A stretch of DNA of 64,000 bases. It comes from Pseudoscleropodium purum (taxonomy: Eukaryota; Streptophyta; Bryopsida; Hypnales; Brachytheciaceae). Where the stretch lies: NCBI GenBank assembly GCA_963969395.1, contig OZ017802.1, positions 7,442,501-7,506,500 of the forward strand. The letters run 5' to 3'. The translations under genes were made by a program, and so were the position numbers. Of the stretch, positions 1 through 11,670 are shown piece by piece. The first letter of the stretch is position 1. Each line of letters opens with the position of its first letter. The notes under the pieces were generated by a model. The model saw nothing but the letters and a program-made list of their open reading frames with translations. It made no database searches and was not told the origin of the DNA.

Positions 1-1684
1 TAAAAAAAAATTTAATTATTTTTTTTTCACATCTAACCATAGGATCTTACACCTCACTAATATAAAAAAGTGTGGAAAAAATTTCAGAATTTTGCACCGC
101 ACAAATTGCAAGATATTTGTGTTTAAAGTGGAAAAAACAAGTTTTTCAGCACATAGCGGGACTGGATTTTTTGACTTTGAACATTTTTAACTGAAAATTT
201 TTGCACTACAGAATTTTGAGCTTTAAATCTATATAGTGGAGAATTGAGTTGAAAGTTTGGGAAACAAAAAAGAAATTCAAAAAAACTTAATTTTCATTCT
301 TAAAAAATTGTTAAGTAGAAGTAGGTATGAGATAGAAGGAAAATCTAAAATATTCATATATTTTAGATGGAATTAAAATGCATTGATTCCAATGGTGAGA
401 TTGTTCTAGCAAGTAAAATAAACCATGAGAAATAAAAAAATTTGGAAAATTTGGAAAATTGCATTCAGAAATGAATCCTACAAGTTATTTTTTTCAAGAT
501 GATGCTCTAACTACCCGAAAAACAAGAATGCCCATAACTTCTTCATAACAAATCCAAATGAAATGAATCAAAGCTTTTTGGATAGACAAAAATATAATCT
601 ATAAGGTAATTTTTTATTTTTTTAAAATCAAATTTTTGCAAATTTTTTTTGCTGCCTAAACTACCTCCCATCCCCTCATTTGAGCTAATTTGGTCATAAC
701 TATTGTTCCCACGCACCAATTGTGAAAAAATGATACTCTCTTAAAGCTTATCAGTTTTTCTATCTTTCAAAAAAGTATCAAAAAATCACGACAAAAATTC
801 AGCCCGTAGGTACTTGCTTGAAATCCCATTTGTCCCCAAAGGAACAATGGTCCTTTAGGGGTTAATCCCTCATTACTCAACCAATCAATTTATATATAAA
901 TGACAAGGTAGATTCCCTTAACATTGTCTATTGTAGGTCATTTGTATTTCCATAATCTAAATTGTAATCAAAACCTTTTTTACTCACTATATGCAAGTGG
1001 GAATCGTTACTAATAAAAACATAAAAATATTTTCTTGAAAATTTCTATGAATTTTGTAAGTAGGAGCTAGAATATGCACACCCTGAATGCTTCAAACATT
1101 CATGTAATGGATGATTGGGTGAATTCTCCTAACATTGACTATTGTAACTTATATACATTTCTACAACCACAATGACAAAACATTTTTTGCATATATGATG
1201 CAAGAAAATATCATCAAATTTTAGAAAAATATAGATTAATTTTGAAATAAATTTTATAATTTTCATAGTCCGTGATTACTAGCAATCACATTCTAAGAGG
1301 CCAAAACTTAGAGAGCCATGAAAGCAAATATGATTGCTAGTCATATTTTGGTCTTGTATTTGACACATTTATAGTATATGCCCTACGCTAATACCAAAGT
1401 GCTTCATAGGGGATAATAGAGAATATGTTTGGAGAACACTTAGTCATATTTTCATTGCAGTCATATTTTGTTATCATATTTTTATAGTAGTCACTTTTCT
1501 TCTTTTAGACAACTTGAAGAAAATGTGGGACAAACCGTTGGTTTAGTATTTTGAAACTCTAGTTGTTGATTATTTGCAATCCTAGATGCCATCTCTTTAG
1601 GATTTTGATATTGTTAATTTTAGAAGGATGCAATCCTATCACCAAGGTAGGCTATAAAAAATTATCCAATTCTTGGATCATTTG
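1..1684. other. AT-rich gene-free stretch with the right end of a TTAA element
   Basis: No coding frame with splice signals is visible on either strand. At about 851-865 the sequence reads CTTTAGGGG followed by TTAA, the same terminus seen at the ends of the TTAA-flanked elements further right; the matching left end is not in the window, so this may be an element cut by the window edge. From 866 to 1684 I see only AT-rich DNA. Confidence 0.4.
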
Positions 1685-1828
1685 GAAAAATTTCAGCCCT
1701 CAAAAGGGCTACAAGTTTTGAACCCCCCACCCCCCGGTGCAATTAGACAGAAATTCAATAGTTCTTTATTTTTTAATGAGCGTTATTGATGTGGCCCTGA
1801 TGTGGCACAAGTAGTGCCACATCATCAG

Positions 1829-1879
<51 letters not shown>

Positions 1880-1962
1880 TAATTAATTAATTAATTAATT
1901 AATTAAAAAAATTTGTATTTGCACCGCATGGCACCAAAAAAGGGATCCTTAACGGCCCTCCC
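1685..1962 (+). repeat. Dispersed repeat with ATT and AATT microsatellite core
   Basis: The left part (about 1685-1828: Ala/GC-rich CCTCAAAAGGGC, a C-run, GGTGCAATTAGACAG, then GTAGTGCCACATCA) recurs in reverse orientation at about 20,250-20,390. It is followed by an (ATT)n run at about 1829-1877 and an (AATT)n run to about 1906. The right end reads GCACCGCATGGCACC. The two copies differ in the core, which is a microsatellite in both. Likely a small non-autonomous transposable element; the superfamily is not clear. Confidence 0.5.
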
Positions 1963-2053
1963 TAGGATTCAGATTTTTTGTAATGGAATAGGTTCATTCC
2001 TTGAAAGCATGCTTGAAAGTCATTAGACACTTTTAATCCTTGGTGTCCTTGGA

Positions 2054-2819
2054 TTAACCCCTAATGACCTAAGTGACCATTTTCAAGTTGATGCTCCTTT
2101 TTTTGAGTTTGTCGTTCTCAAATTTTGAGTTTTATCAAACATCCAAATAATTTATAGAAAATAGACTGCATTATGAATCCAATGGTGGTAGTTTCATCAA
2201 ATTCAAAGTTAAACTCTACCTTTTGGAATTTTTTCAAAGTTAAGCAGTGTAGTGTAATTTACAACTTACTTTGGAAGATTAGTTTGGACAAGGACCAAAA
2301 AGTCAACCAATTGATATGATTCTTGTCTACCTCAAAAAGGCCAGCTATCCACCCCAAGAAGAATAGATCCAAAGAGTTTAAGGAGAAGACAAGTGTCCCA
2401 TTCTTTTTTCTTACAAGCAGTACTCTCATTTCATTGACCACTATACATTGCAAAGTCCACCATGAACTGAAAATGCTTAGAATGTTGTGAAATTTGATAC
2501 ATACATTTTCTACTCTCTTATCATTCATTGAGCAAAAAACATCATCATTTCAAAATATTTTCACAAAGAAATGCTTCTTCAAAGTGCACTACCTTATATT
2601 TCCATTGACCCAAATAAAACTTCAATCTCAAATATCTTCTAAATCATGTGCTCAAATAATCTGAATTTCTTTGAGGTATTTTCCATCGATATGAAATTTA
2701 AGACCCTATACTTACATTCTATCATATCTACAGATAAAATGACCAAAACTATTGCTCAAGTTCTAGATAGTTTTGGCCCATTTTAAAAATACCCCCTTCT
2801 TTGGGTCATTAGGGGTTAA
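2054..2819. mobile_element. TTAA-flanked non-autonomous element, piggyBac-like ends
   Basis: The left end reads TTAA then CCCCTAATGACCTAA, and the right end reads TTGGGTCATTAGGGG then TTAA, giving terminal inverted repeats of about 15 nt with one mismatch between identical TTAA tetranucleotides. The interior (about 760 bp) is AT-rich and has no transposase. TTAA target duplication with termini starting CCC is the hallmark of piggyBac-type elements; assignment to that superfamily is inference from ends only. Confidence 0.6.
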
Positions 2820-3017
2820 CCCCTAAATACTCAACTTTATACTATATTCCAAAAAGATGCAAATATAGTGTTTGTATTACAATTCCTTCCCTTCTTTAGA
2901 AAAATTAAGAGCCATAGATCTAAATTTAAGAAAAATCTCCCCCCTAAATGCCGTTGATCTTCTAAGAAAATCAAAGTTGTTAATCCTTGTAGAAAAAACA
3001 ATCTTGACCATCTAAAT

Positions 3018-3200
3018 TTGGACACAAAATATGGATATGATTACAAATATAAATACAATTTCAAACTACGAAATATAGGATATGGATACAAATACGCTCA
3101 CAAAATACAAATACAAAATACAATTAGAAAGTATATACATATTCACAAACACAAAATTCAAATATATTCCATATGGTTTGCAAGTTTTACAAGTTCCCAT
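3018..3200 (+). repeat. Degenerate ATACAAATA-type tandem repeat
   Basis: Dozens of imperfect copies of a 6-12 nt motif (ATACAAATA, ATATGGATA, ACAAAATAC) follow one another. An open frame runs through it only because the repeat lacks stops; the peptide is Tyr/Lys/Asn-only low complexity and I do not regard it as a gene. Similar arrays lie at about 20,880-21,040, 48,780-48,900 and 57,840-58,010. Confidence 0.55.
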
Positions 3201-3407
3201 GAATACAAATATGGGCAGTTGAGGTGGGCTTCTTATGTTGAATTTATGAATTCACTTCACACAAGGGTTTTGTTAGAAAGTTGTGCAACCAATACAAAAA
3301 TTACTTGTATCTCCCTTTTAGAAATTTTGCAAAAGTTTAATGGCCAATGGAGTAATGCCACATGTACCCTTGAAATTGACAATTTTTCACTATATATGTA
3401 CCCAAAA

Positions 3408-3531
3408 GATGCAAACATGTTTTGGGTGTTAACTATTAATTGACTCAACCTTATGTTATAAAGGTTTATGATGCAAACATGTTTTGGATATCAACAATTA
3501 ATTGACTCAACCTCATATTATAAAGGTTTAT
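3408..3531 (+). repeat. 62-bp direct tandem duplication
   Basis: Two head-to-tail copies of a 62-bp unit that starts GATGCAAACATGTTTTGG and contains ATTAATTGACTCAACCT; the second copy starts at 3470. They differ at only a few positions, so the duplication is recent relative to the neighbouring repeats. The stretch 3,532-4,207 after it shows nothing I can name. Confidence 0.7.
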
Positions 3532-4207
3532 GTATAAAACAATTTTATTATTTGGAGGTAGATTCAAAATAAAACTTGGTGAAAAGATAAAGAAGACATC
3601 TAAGCTATTGCCATCTCATCAAAGTAACACATTAGAAATATCAAGTTTTTTTTCAAAGAAGGAAAAAAAACCCCTCTCCAATTAGAGTTATCTTAAAAGT
3701 CATAAAAATCATCTTCTATTGGTCTTAGTTTTTTTTCTAATTCTAGATTGCAATTAGAAAAAATCTCAATAGTTTTTTGTGGAATGACAACAAAGCATGA
3801 TTGCACACAATCTTATTATATTGTCATGTCTTCCTCCTAATTTGAGGTTTAGATTCCACTATTGCTAAAAAAAAAAAGGATTAAAAGTACTTTTGTACCA
3901 TTTGAGGTGCTAATTTGTATATTCTAATTTTTTATTTTTTTTTCCTACTAAATTTGTTGTCTTTCAAAGAACTAAAAACACTTGACCAATGTTGAACAAA
4001 TTACAAGCCTAATTTACACCATTTCCATGTATGAATTTTTCCTACAAAAATAAATTAAATTCTTCTTTCTATACAAAATATGCAAAATGTGGGTACTTTT
4101 TGTGGCCTTCTAATTTTGAGATGGAAGGCTTACCTTCAACAAAACAAAAGGGTAATGGATTATATCCGTTTCAAACCAATGATCGTAGAATATATCTTAA
4201 TTATCCT

Positions 4208-6004
4208 TAGCTCCTAAAGGCCTGACATGCATTTTTTGGCTATATAAAATTTTTGGGTGGGTACATGTGACTAGAGATTTCTATATTTTCAGCTCAAATT
4301 TTAATAGAAGGTGGGATCAAAGAATATTTTTCACATGCACTAAATTTCATGACATTTGGAAATATTAGTCAAAAGTTATAACCTAATATTTTATTTTTTT
4401 ATAAATGGGCAATTTGGGCAGATAAAAAAATCACTTTTTTTAGAAATAAAAATTTGAAGTTGATTTTTTAGAATTACATGTATGTAGAAAGCTTTGAATC
4501 ATTCCATTTTGATTAGTAAGTCAAAAGTTATGAGGATTTTTTGTTTGTAGCCAAGTATAGATTCTCTACTCTAAAATAAAGTTTGAGACCTTTGTCTCAC
4601 TCAATTTTCAATATTTTTGGAAATAAAATAAAATTACAAGATAAATATTTTCTTATTAAAACATTGCAACTATTGAGATTGACATTTTTCAATTCCATAA
4701 TTAAATTCTAAACAATTTAGTATTTTGAATCATTCTCTATTAATGTAGACTTACTATTTTTTTCCTATATGTTGTACAATTTCAAATGATCTAAAAATCT
4801 TTAAGCTTGTGGCCAACTTATTTAGGAAAAAGAATCCAAAGAAGCACTACCATTTTGAACACTTTTTCATAGAAAACTAAGTTTGTGAAGTGCAATTGCC
4901 ATGTTTTTTGCAAGGCCAAAAAAAATGATTTTAGTGAATTTGAATGCTTATATCTTGCAATCCACATGGTGAAAATTTTAGAAGTTTTTACCACATGCTT
5001 TTAAGTTATCATACTAATAGATCTTACAATTACATTTGTCAAAAAAAGTTTGTTTTCAAAAATTTGATACTTGTATAAACACCTAAAGGACCAAGGTGCA
5101 TTTTTTGGCAACATAACTTTTTTGGGCAGGTGCACATGAGCGGAGATTTCCATATTTTGGGCCCAAATTTTAATAGAAGGTGTAAACAAGGAATATCTTT
5201 TATATTCACAAATTTCAAGACATTTGAAAATATGAGTCAAAAGTTATGGCCTAATATGTAGTTCCTTTTTCAACTCAGGCAATTCGAGCAGATCTAAAAA
5301 ATTCACTTTTTCCAAAAATAAAAATTTGAAATTAATTCTCTAGATTTATATATACATAGAAAGTTTTGAATCATTCCATTTTGATCAATGAGTCAAAAGT
5401 TATGAGGTGTTTTAATTTGCAGACAGTCATAGATTCTCTACTCCAAAATAAACTTTGAAGTCCTTTATTGAACTCAATTTTGAATATTTTTGGAAAAAAT
5501 AAAAACATTAGGTAAATATTGTTTATTACAACATTACAACTATTGGAATTGGCATTTTTCAATCCCATAAATAAATTATTAACAATTTAGTATTTTAATT
5601 CATTCTCTACTTCTTTCTATTTACTATTTTTTTCATGTATGTTGTACAATTTCAAATGATCTGAAAATTTTCAAGAATTTAGCTAACTTAACTTGAAGAA
5701 TGAATTCAAAGAATTTCAACCATTTTAGAATATTTTTTTACAAATATAACCTTGTGAAGTGTAGCTGCTCGGTTTTTTGTAGGGCCAAAAAAGTCTTTTT
5801 GTCAATTGAAACGCTAATATCTTGCAATCTATACGGTGGAAATTTTTGAAATTTTTTCCATGTCTTTTCAAATGATCATATTACAAGATCCTATAGTTGG
5901 ATGTGTCCAAAAATGTTTAAAATTTTCTTTTTGGTACGTGTCTTAGAAATGAAAGTTTTTGAGTGTTTTTGTTGAAAACATAGTCAAGGAACTTTAGGGG
6001 TTAA
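4208..6004 (+). repeat. Two tandem copies of an ~870-bp TTAA-ended element
   Basis: The sequence from about 4213 (CCTAAAGGCCTGACATGCA) is repeated from about 5082 (CCTAAAGGACCAAGGTGCA), with long collinear similarity through phrases such as GTTGTACAATTTCAAATGATCT. The period is about 870 bp. The second copy ends at 5991-6004 with CTTTAGGGG and TTAA, the same terminus as the other TTAA elements, and its left end CCTAAAGGACC resembles the inverted terminus. Both copies are diverged (roughly one difference in five to six bases by eye) and carry no coding frame. Confidence 0.6.
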
Positions 6005-7179
6005 AAATGGTGTTTTTAGTGAAAGAACTTTAGGGATTAAAATGTTTTAAATTTGACCCTAGGGTATTAGATCCAAATTATGAAGGGCATGAAAGTACCA
6101 CTATAGGCGCTTGATTACCTACCCTTGGTAAGGAAGCAAACACGATTAGATTTTTAGCTTTTATTCACATTTTGATTAGAGGGATGTTGTGAGTGTAGTC
6201 CATTGTGTCTTTAAAGCAATGGATCTTTGCTAATGTTTCCTAGTTTCATGGATGGGTGAAAGAAATGCCTAGAGGTGCGAGTGATGTAATGTTCAATTAT
6301 AGTCAATTATCAAGTTATTATGTTTCTCCGGTGGTCCTACAATACTAAGGCCGACCTATACAATGTCGTATCCTCTAAATTTGAACCCTATATGCTATTT
6401 TGTCCCACTCCTAATTTACTTTGGAGTTAGGACTCCTAACTCTTCTACCTATTCCCTTCATGATTCTACCTTTTAAATTGTGTTAACTCTCTACTTGATA
6501 GTTAGGGTAATCAATCAATGTTAGTTTAATGTCTTACCTCACTACTCCCGAGGTTTGACTTAGGTCCATCCATATCTGTGTAGGCCTCCTTTGGATCCAT
6601 GGGGACCCCCTTCCAAATGTTAGTTGCTCCCTTGAGTTGGTCCTATCCCACCGCCTAATCAAAGGGGAAGTGTACCTATATATTCTCTTTTCTTTTTTCC
6701 TTCCTTTCTTTATCCTTAGCTCTTTCTACACTAGCACTATTCTTCCAAACGATATTAATGGAGGTCTTACAACTATAGATCTGGACCCCAAGGCCTTAAT
6801 GGGGCTATTTACCCTTCTTACGCACCTCTCTTTGTATCATACTAATCTAACTTCTAATGGTTACAATGGGCTCCCATGGATTTCCCCTAAGACCTATCTA
6901 ATCTACTAGCTAGCATACTATTCATCTCCTTCCTCATATTTCATCTCTCTCCTTTTAATCTCCCTCCATAGTTTGTCGTGTGCTTTGGTTGGCAGAAGAA
7001 GTTTGGAGGCTATTGGTTGTGTGCAGGGCGTTATAGGAAGGTGCATTTTTTTTTCTCACTCCCCCTCCCTCTACTTTACACTATTTGGTTATGTTCATAT
7101 TTTTTGCTCTTGTCCCCCTCCATTTTATGTCTTGGTTCCCTCTCTAAAATTGGCCCTTTGCCCAGTCCCTTCCTCACCA
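6005..7179. other. Gene-free stretch, higher GC than its left neighbour
   Basis: This stretch has mixed composition with several open frames that lack splice signals, family motifs or plausible composition. I see no gene. Pyrimidine-rich text from about 6,640 grades into the minisatellite that starts near 7,180. Confidence 0.3.
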
Positions 7180-7652
7180 TGTATTGAACCTCCTCTCTCG
7201 TGTACTGGACCTCCTCTCCTGTATACTAGGCCTTTTCTTCGCTGTTGGAGTCTCCTCTCCCATTGTTGGAGCCTCTTATTCGTGCATTGGAGCTTTTTTC
7301 CTATCATTGGAGCCTCATCCTTATTGCTGGAGCTTCCTTTCTGTCGTTGGGCTTTCTTCTCGTGTGATCACTACTAGAAAATTCATGACCAAAATAACAA
7401 AATTTCAATTCAAATCTGTTGAATGATTTAGTCATTTTAGAGGTTTTGTTTTGGACAAAATCAAATTGAAATTTGTTGATTTTTTTTGTTGTTTTGGACA
7501 AATTAAATTAAGTTTAATTTTTAATTTTTTAATTAAATTTTTTTTTGGACAGTGCCTGTTTAAAATAATTTTTTTTCTTACCCAGGCAACCAGCTAGGCA
7601 GTTGGCCACATAAGCAGGGCCACCTATGCCTCCTGCCACGTAGGCGAGTGCC

Positions 7653-7719
7653 TCCAAGGGGATTTGAACCTTAAACCTCATGTTTGGAGGTTCAAGGTTC
7701 CAACCACTAAACCACCTAA
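7653..7719 (-). other. tRNA-like sequence with A and B boxes inside the CACTA element
   Basis: Read on the minus strand, TGGTTTAGTGGTTGG (7700-7714) matches a pol III A box and GGTTCAAATCC (7660-7670) a B box, with tRNA-like spacing of about 29 nt. Between them ACCTC-CAAACAT-GAGGT can form an anticodon arm, with A where U33 is expected, so a functional tRNA is unlikely. Best read as a tRNA-derived SINE fragment or captured tRNA relic. Confidence 0.45.
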
Positions 7720-7797
7720 ATATTTAAGTGACTACACAAGAACTAAAATTTTATATATTTAGTTTTTTCATTGTTTTTTCATGTGTTTTGTATTTTC

Positions 7798-8146
7798 AGC
7801 GGACTTCAAAGGTCATTTAGTCATAGTAGAACACATTTTTTTCAAAAAATTTGAGATTGAAAAAAGTTGTAAATTCAAACTAACTTTCACCTCTAAAAAT
7901 CCGTTTGTGATTTTGACATTTCAATCAAAAGTTATGGACAAAAATCAGAGAAGATGTTTGAAAATGTCAAAATAAATGTTCTTAATTACCCCTCTCTGAT
8001 TTTTGTCTATAATTTTTGATTGGAGAATCTAAATCACAAATGGATTTTTAGAGGTGAAATTTAACTTGAATTTACAACTTTTTTCAGTTCTAAATTTTTT
8101 GAAATTTTTTATTCTACTATGCGAGAATGGACTCCAAAGTCTATTG
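7798..8146. repeat. Long imperfect inverted repeat (hairpin) inside the CACTA element
   Basis: The left arm (about 7798-7951) and the right arm (about 7993-8146) are reverse complements with roughly 80-85% match by eye; for example CACCTCTAAAAATCC pairs with GGATTTTTAGAGGTG. The loop is about 40 nt. Transcribed, it would fold into a ~150-bp stem. A related single arm is present at about 60,620-60,775. Confidence 0.65.
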
Positions 8147-9010
8147 AATTGAAAAAAGATGGAGTTTTACATGATTAATTTTTTTTTTAAATTATTATAT
8201 TTAGATTCTCAAATATTCCAAAAAGATTCCAAAAAGATTCTTAAAAATTCCAAATTCAACAAAAACTTGTTGATTTGGTCTTTGCATTATTCAAATCAAT
8301 AGAAAGAATTTGCCGTTTTGTTGATTTTTACAAAAAGTTACAAAATGATCATTCTACTATTCCAAATAACAAAAATCAGTTGAATTTCTATTGTTTTGGT
8401 CTTGCATTTCTAGTAGTGGATGGATTGCCTTCCCGTGTGTTGGGCTATCGAGTATTGACTTGGATGGTTGGGTGGGGACCACCTCCGTGTACAAGACCTC
8501 CTCTCCGTCACTAAGATCTCTCCTTGTATGTTTGAGCCTCTTTCCTGTTGTTGGAGCTCCTTTTCTTGTGCTTGGGCTGTCAGTATCGGCTTGGGTATTC
8601 GAGTAAGGACTACTTCCTGTGTATTGGACTCCTCTCTATGTGTTGGGCCTCCTTTTTGTTGTTGGAGTTCCTCCCCGTGTGCTTGTATTGTTGGATATCG
8701 GACTTGGGTTGGCCAAGTAAGGACCACCTTCCATATACTAGGCTTCTCTCTCCGTTGCTAAAGCTCCTTCTCATGTACTGGAGCTTCCTTCCCCGTATGT
8801 TGGAGCTCCTTTCTATATATTAGACCTCCTTCTCGTATACTTGGGCTACTGGGTATCGGCTTGGGGGGTTGGATAAGAACCACTTCCTGTGTATTGGCTT
8901 TTCTCCCTGTTGCTGGAGCTTCCTTCCCCTTGTGTTGGAGTTCCTTCTCGTGTACTAAGCCTTCGTTTCGTGTATTGGACTCCTTTTGGTTTTGGGGCTC
9001 TTTCTCCTTA

Positions 9011-9929
9011 ACTCTCCCTCTCGGGTTCCCTTAAGGAACTTGCTAAACTAATAAAAGACCAAACCTTTATGGAAATTTAACATCAAGCTAGAGCTTTGCC
9101 GTTCGGGCCTAAGCCCAACTACTCAGAGGGACTTCTAATTGAACCAACAATCACTGGGTGTATGGTAGCACTTCTATGTAAGTACGCTAATTTTGGAAGC
9201 TAAACTTTGGACTTTTTCAAGGATGTCTTGGAAATTAAACTTTGGAACCATGTACCAATGGGGTTCAAAGCTCCATTGTCAAGTTGGTTTTAACACCAAT
9301 TGTAGGACTTGAAAAACCAAGACCATATTAGGACTTAGGAGTTCATAGCTCCATTGTCCAAAGCCTTTTAAGACGCTGTCGGGTAGAGAAGAGCGCGCTT
9401 TAGGAACACACGGGGTGTCTGGCTGTAACTATTTGTTGTATACTCGGTGTCTTCTTTAATCTTCAATCTTCAGTCTTCAAACGGTGTCCGTTGGCCTATC
9501 CTGTGTAGGCTCTAGATAGGTATAAGGGTCAAGGAAGGGATAAAAAACCACAGGATACAGGATGGATAAAACGGGACAGTAGATACGAGCTACCGTCCGA
9601 ATGATGGGATCCTAAACCTCAAATTCATGGTCTGCTGGCCAAAACTCCAGACCGTGAGAACAAGCAAGTCTCGACCATGTGGGCCATTAACCCTACTTCG
9701 TCACCACGACAATAAATGGGGTTGAGTCTTAGTTTTACCCAGACCGCCCGCAACCAGGGTTATAAAGCAAAAGGAAATAAAAGACAACGAGCCTCCAAAT
9801 CAGGCTAGGAATAACAAAGCCACATCCCACACATACATATAAAAAAAACCCAAAACATTCCTCTTCAAGTCTTCAATCTTCAAGTCTTCATGTTTTGATA
9901 AAAACAATGAGAAATCTTCAGAGTCGTAC
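9011..9929. other. Gene-free stretch, retroelement-like text
   Basis: This stretch is moderately GC-rich with short recurring phrases (AAGCTCCATTGTC, CTTCAATCTTCAGTCTTC, GGGGTTCAAAGCT) that also occur at 11,520-11,670. No reverse transcriptase, integrase or gag motif is readable. It may be the untranslated part of a decayed LTR element, but no pair of LTRs could be set. Confidence 0.3.
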
Positions 9930-10830
9930 TCTAAAGTAGCTGCGACCTTTTATCTAGTGCCACAGATGGCTCACAACTTCAAATGCTAAGTGCAATAGCA
10001 TTTTGGAAAGCTAACACAGTAACCTAACACCTCTCCAAATTTCACTTTATTCTAAACTATTGTCCAAAAGTTATAGGCAAACAAAGTGGCGGCTCTTCTC
10101 TTCCTTGCCAACCAACCACAGCCTCTTCAAACTTCTTATAACTTTTGATTTACAAACCCTGAACACAAGTGTGATAGCAATTTGGAAAGCTAACACATTC
10201 GGCTACAACATGTGAAAATTTCACTAAGAACTAAAACTCTGTCCATAAGTTACAGCCCAACAAAGTCTCGGTCTCCTATTTTGAGAACCCACTCAACCTC
10301 TAAACTTCTACACTCTATAATTTCTTCAATAAGACTCCAAATAGCTCGTGTGATAGCTACTTAGAGAGATAAATAAACAAAATAACACTCATAAAATTTT
10401 CAAAAGAAATCCTTATACTGACCGAAGGTTATGGCCCTCCAAAGTTTCGGCTTTGCTCTTCACAAGTGGCAACCAACCTCCAAGTCATCACACCTCCATA
10501 ACTTCTTCCTCCAAACTCCAAATCTTAAATTTAATGACTCTTTGGAAATTTAAGATTAAGATGAACACGCTTCCAAAGTCCCTTTGCAAATTGATGGACT
10601 GAACGTCAGCTATGGCTTGACAAAGTCTCAGCCTTTCTTCATGAAAGGCACTAAAACTCCTCAAATTCAAACGCTCATAACTTTTTCATCCTAACTCCAA
10701 ATCAAACTTGCAAACTCATTTTGGAAAGGCAATTTCATAAGGAACAATCTCACAAAATTTCATTACCAAAGGCCTCATACAATGGGAGATATCACTCCTC
10801 GAAGTTTCGGATTTTCTTTCGCACTCAAGT
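9930..10830 (+). repeat. Tandem array with a 180-bp period, five diverged units
   Basis: The anchor GGAAAGCTAACAC and its variants occur at about 10,004, 10,184, 10,362, 10,544 and 10,723, that is every 179-181 bp. Each unit carries in order a TCAAACTCC(T)ATAACTT phrase, a TTTGGAAAG anchor, a CAAAATTTCA phrase, a GTTATGGCC phrase and an AAAGTCTCGG-type phrase. The units are strongly diverged, but the register is kept. The period is nucleosome-sized, as in plant satellites. No coding frame runs through it. Confidence 0.65.
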
Positions 10831-11155
10831 TTCTCTATTCACTCCTACCTACACACACACCAAAAAGAATCTCTCCACACTCTCCTACACCCCCATTTCA
10901 AGCAAGGAGGTGGGGCACATCAGCCCATACTCCTCTCCTTTCAAGCCCCACCAAAGATGCTCCTTTCTTTTTCCTTATTTTATTTTTATTTTTCAAATCC
11001 ATTTAATCCCTTAACAATTTTATTTAATGGAAAGGCAAAAACACATGAGCCTTCCAATCAACTAGAATAGTAAAATTAAATGAACAAATCTAATAAAAAA
11101 ATCACTAAAGAGTAGCCACATGCCCTTATCGGTATAAAAGCGTTGAAAATCATCC

Positions 11156-11240
11156 TCCAGTCGCCAAGTCGCGGACTTGGTTGGCTGGAAAAGCGGTGGT
11201 CTTTGGCCGCCCGCCGGTCCGGGTTCGAATCCAATTGGAC
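11156..11240 (+). other. tRNA-like head with B box GGTTCGAATCC
   Basis: GGGTTCGAATCC at 11,221-11,232 is a perfect pol III B box, and TCGCCAAGTCGCGGACTTGG at 11,161-11,180 is a plausible A box with the longer spacing of Leu/Ser tRNAs. No clean acceptor stem closes it. The GC-rich body continues to about 11,430. A tRNA-derived SINE is the likeliest reading; a functional tRNA is not supported. Confidence 0.4.
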
Positions 11241-11519
11241 TCGTCGAGCGGCTTGGGTGGCCTACGGCTTGGCAAGCAAGTGAGGCAGAAAATTGGACCA
11301 GCCAAACCGCCATCTACCCCCCCTGAGCTGTGCTTGTGACAAGACGGTGCAACATCCAAATGCCAACAAGCGCTCCGTTGCATCAAACCGTGGTTTTCAC
11401 CACGGCCAACTCCTTTTATCTCAACTCTTTGTTTATTGAAACTCAAACACACAAAGCTCAATAGATATATTTACATGATGGAAGAATTTCCATCAAGACA
11501 ACGCACTATAGAATTGGTC

Positions 11520-11670
11520 TCTAATTAGGGGTTCAAAGCTTCACTGTCTCGTGAGGGGGCCACTCAATAAGAGAACGGTTAGTCAAAGGACTAGGGAATT
11601 TCCAAAAGAAGAAATACAATGGGGGTTCGAAGCTTTGCCGTCCTGAAGGGGGGTCCACTCAACAAGAACA
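11520..11670 (+). repeat. ~97-bp diverged tandem duplication
   Basis: GGGGTTCAAAGCTTCACTGTC with GGGGGCCACTCAATAAGAGAAC (from about 11,527) recurs about 97 bp later as GGGGTTCGAAGCTTTGCCGTC with GGGGGGTCCACTCAACAAGAAC. The open frame that spans the second copy has no recognisable domain. The region to 12,120 shows no gene. Confidence 0.5.

Larger units (their letters stand above)
7369..8418. mobile_element. Non-autonomous CACTA-type transposon with GAT target duplication
   Basis: The left end reads CACTACTAGAAAATTCATGA and the right end TGCATTTCTAGTAGTG, so the inverted termini start with CACTACTAGAAA. They are flanked by GAT at 7366-7368 and GAT at 8419-8421, a perfect 3-bp target duplication as known for CACTA (En/Spm) elements. 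Sub-terminal parts (AAATTTCAATTCAAA-type) are also inverted. The interior holds a tRNA-like segment and a long hairpin but no transposase, so it depends on another element. It sits inside a minisatellite, which continues on both sides. Confidence 0.8.
7180..9010 (+). repeat. Degenerate ~24-bp minisatellite, interrupted at 7369-8418
   Basis: On both sides of an inserted element the sequence is built from loose copies of a ~24-bp unit of the type TTGGAGCTCCTTCTCGTGTA with variants TACTGGACCTCC. In the right block a longer segment recurs (GTATCGGCTTGG, then GTAAGGACCAC) at about 8,441, 8,574, 8,690 and 8,845, giving a higher-order period of roughly 115-155 bp. Open frames across it on both strands are repeat artefacts. 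Confidence 0.6.

Noticed and set aside
3018..3443. 141-codon open frame
   Set aside because: Low-complexity repeat of Tyr, Lys, Asn; no stop because of the repeat motif.
7125..8823. Several overlapping open frames of 60-134 codons
   Set aside because: All lie in the minisatellite and differ by strand and frame without conserved features.
11156..11240. A functional tRNA gene
   Set aside because: A good B box, but no closing acceptor stem or credible anticodon arm.
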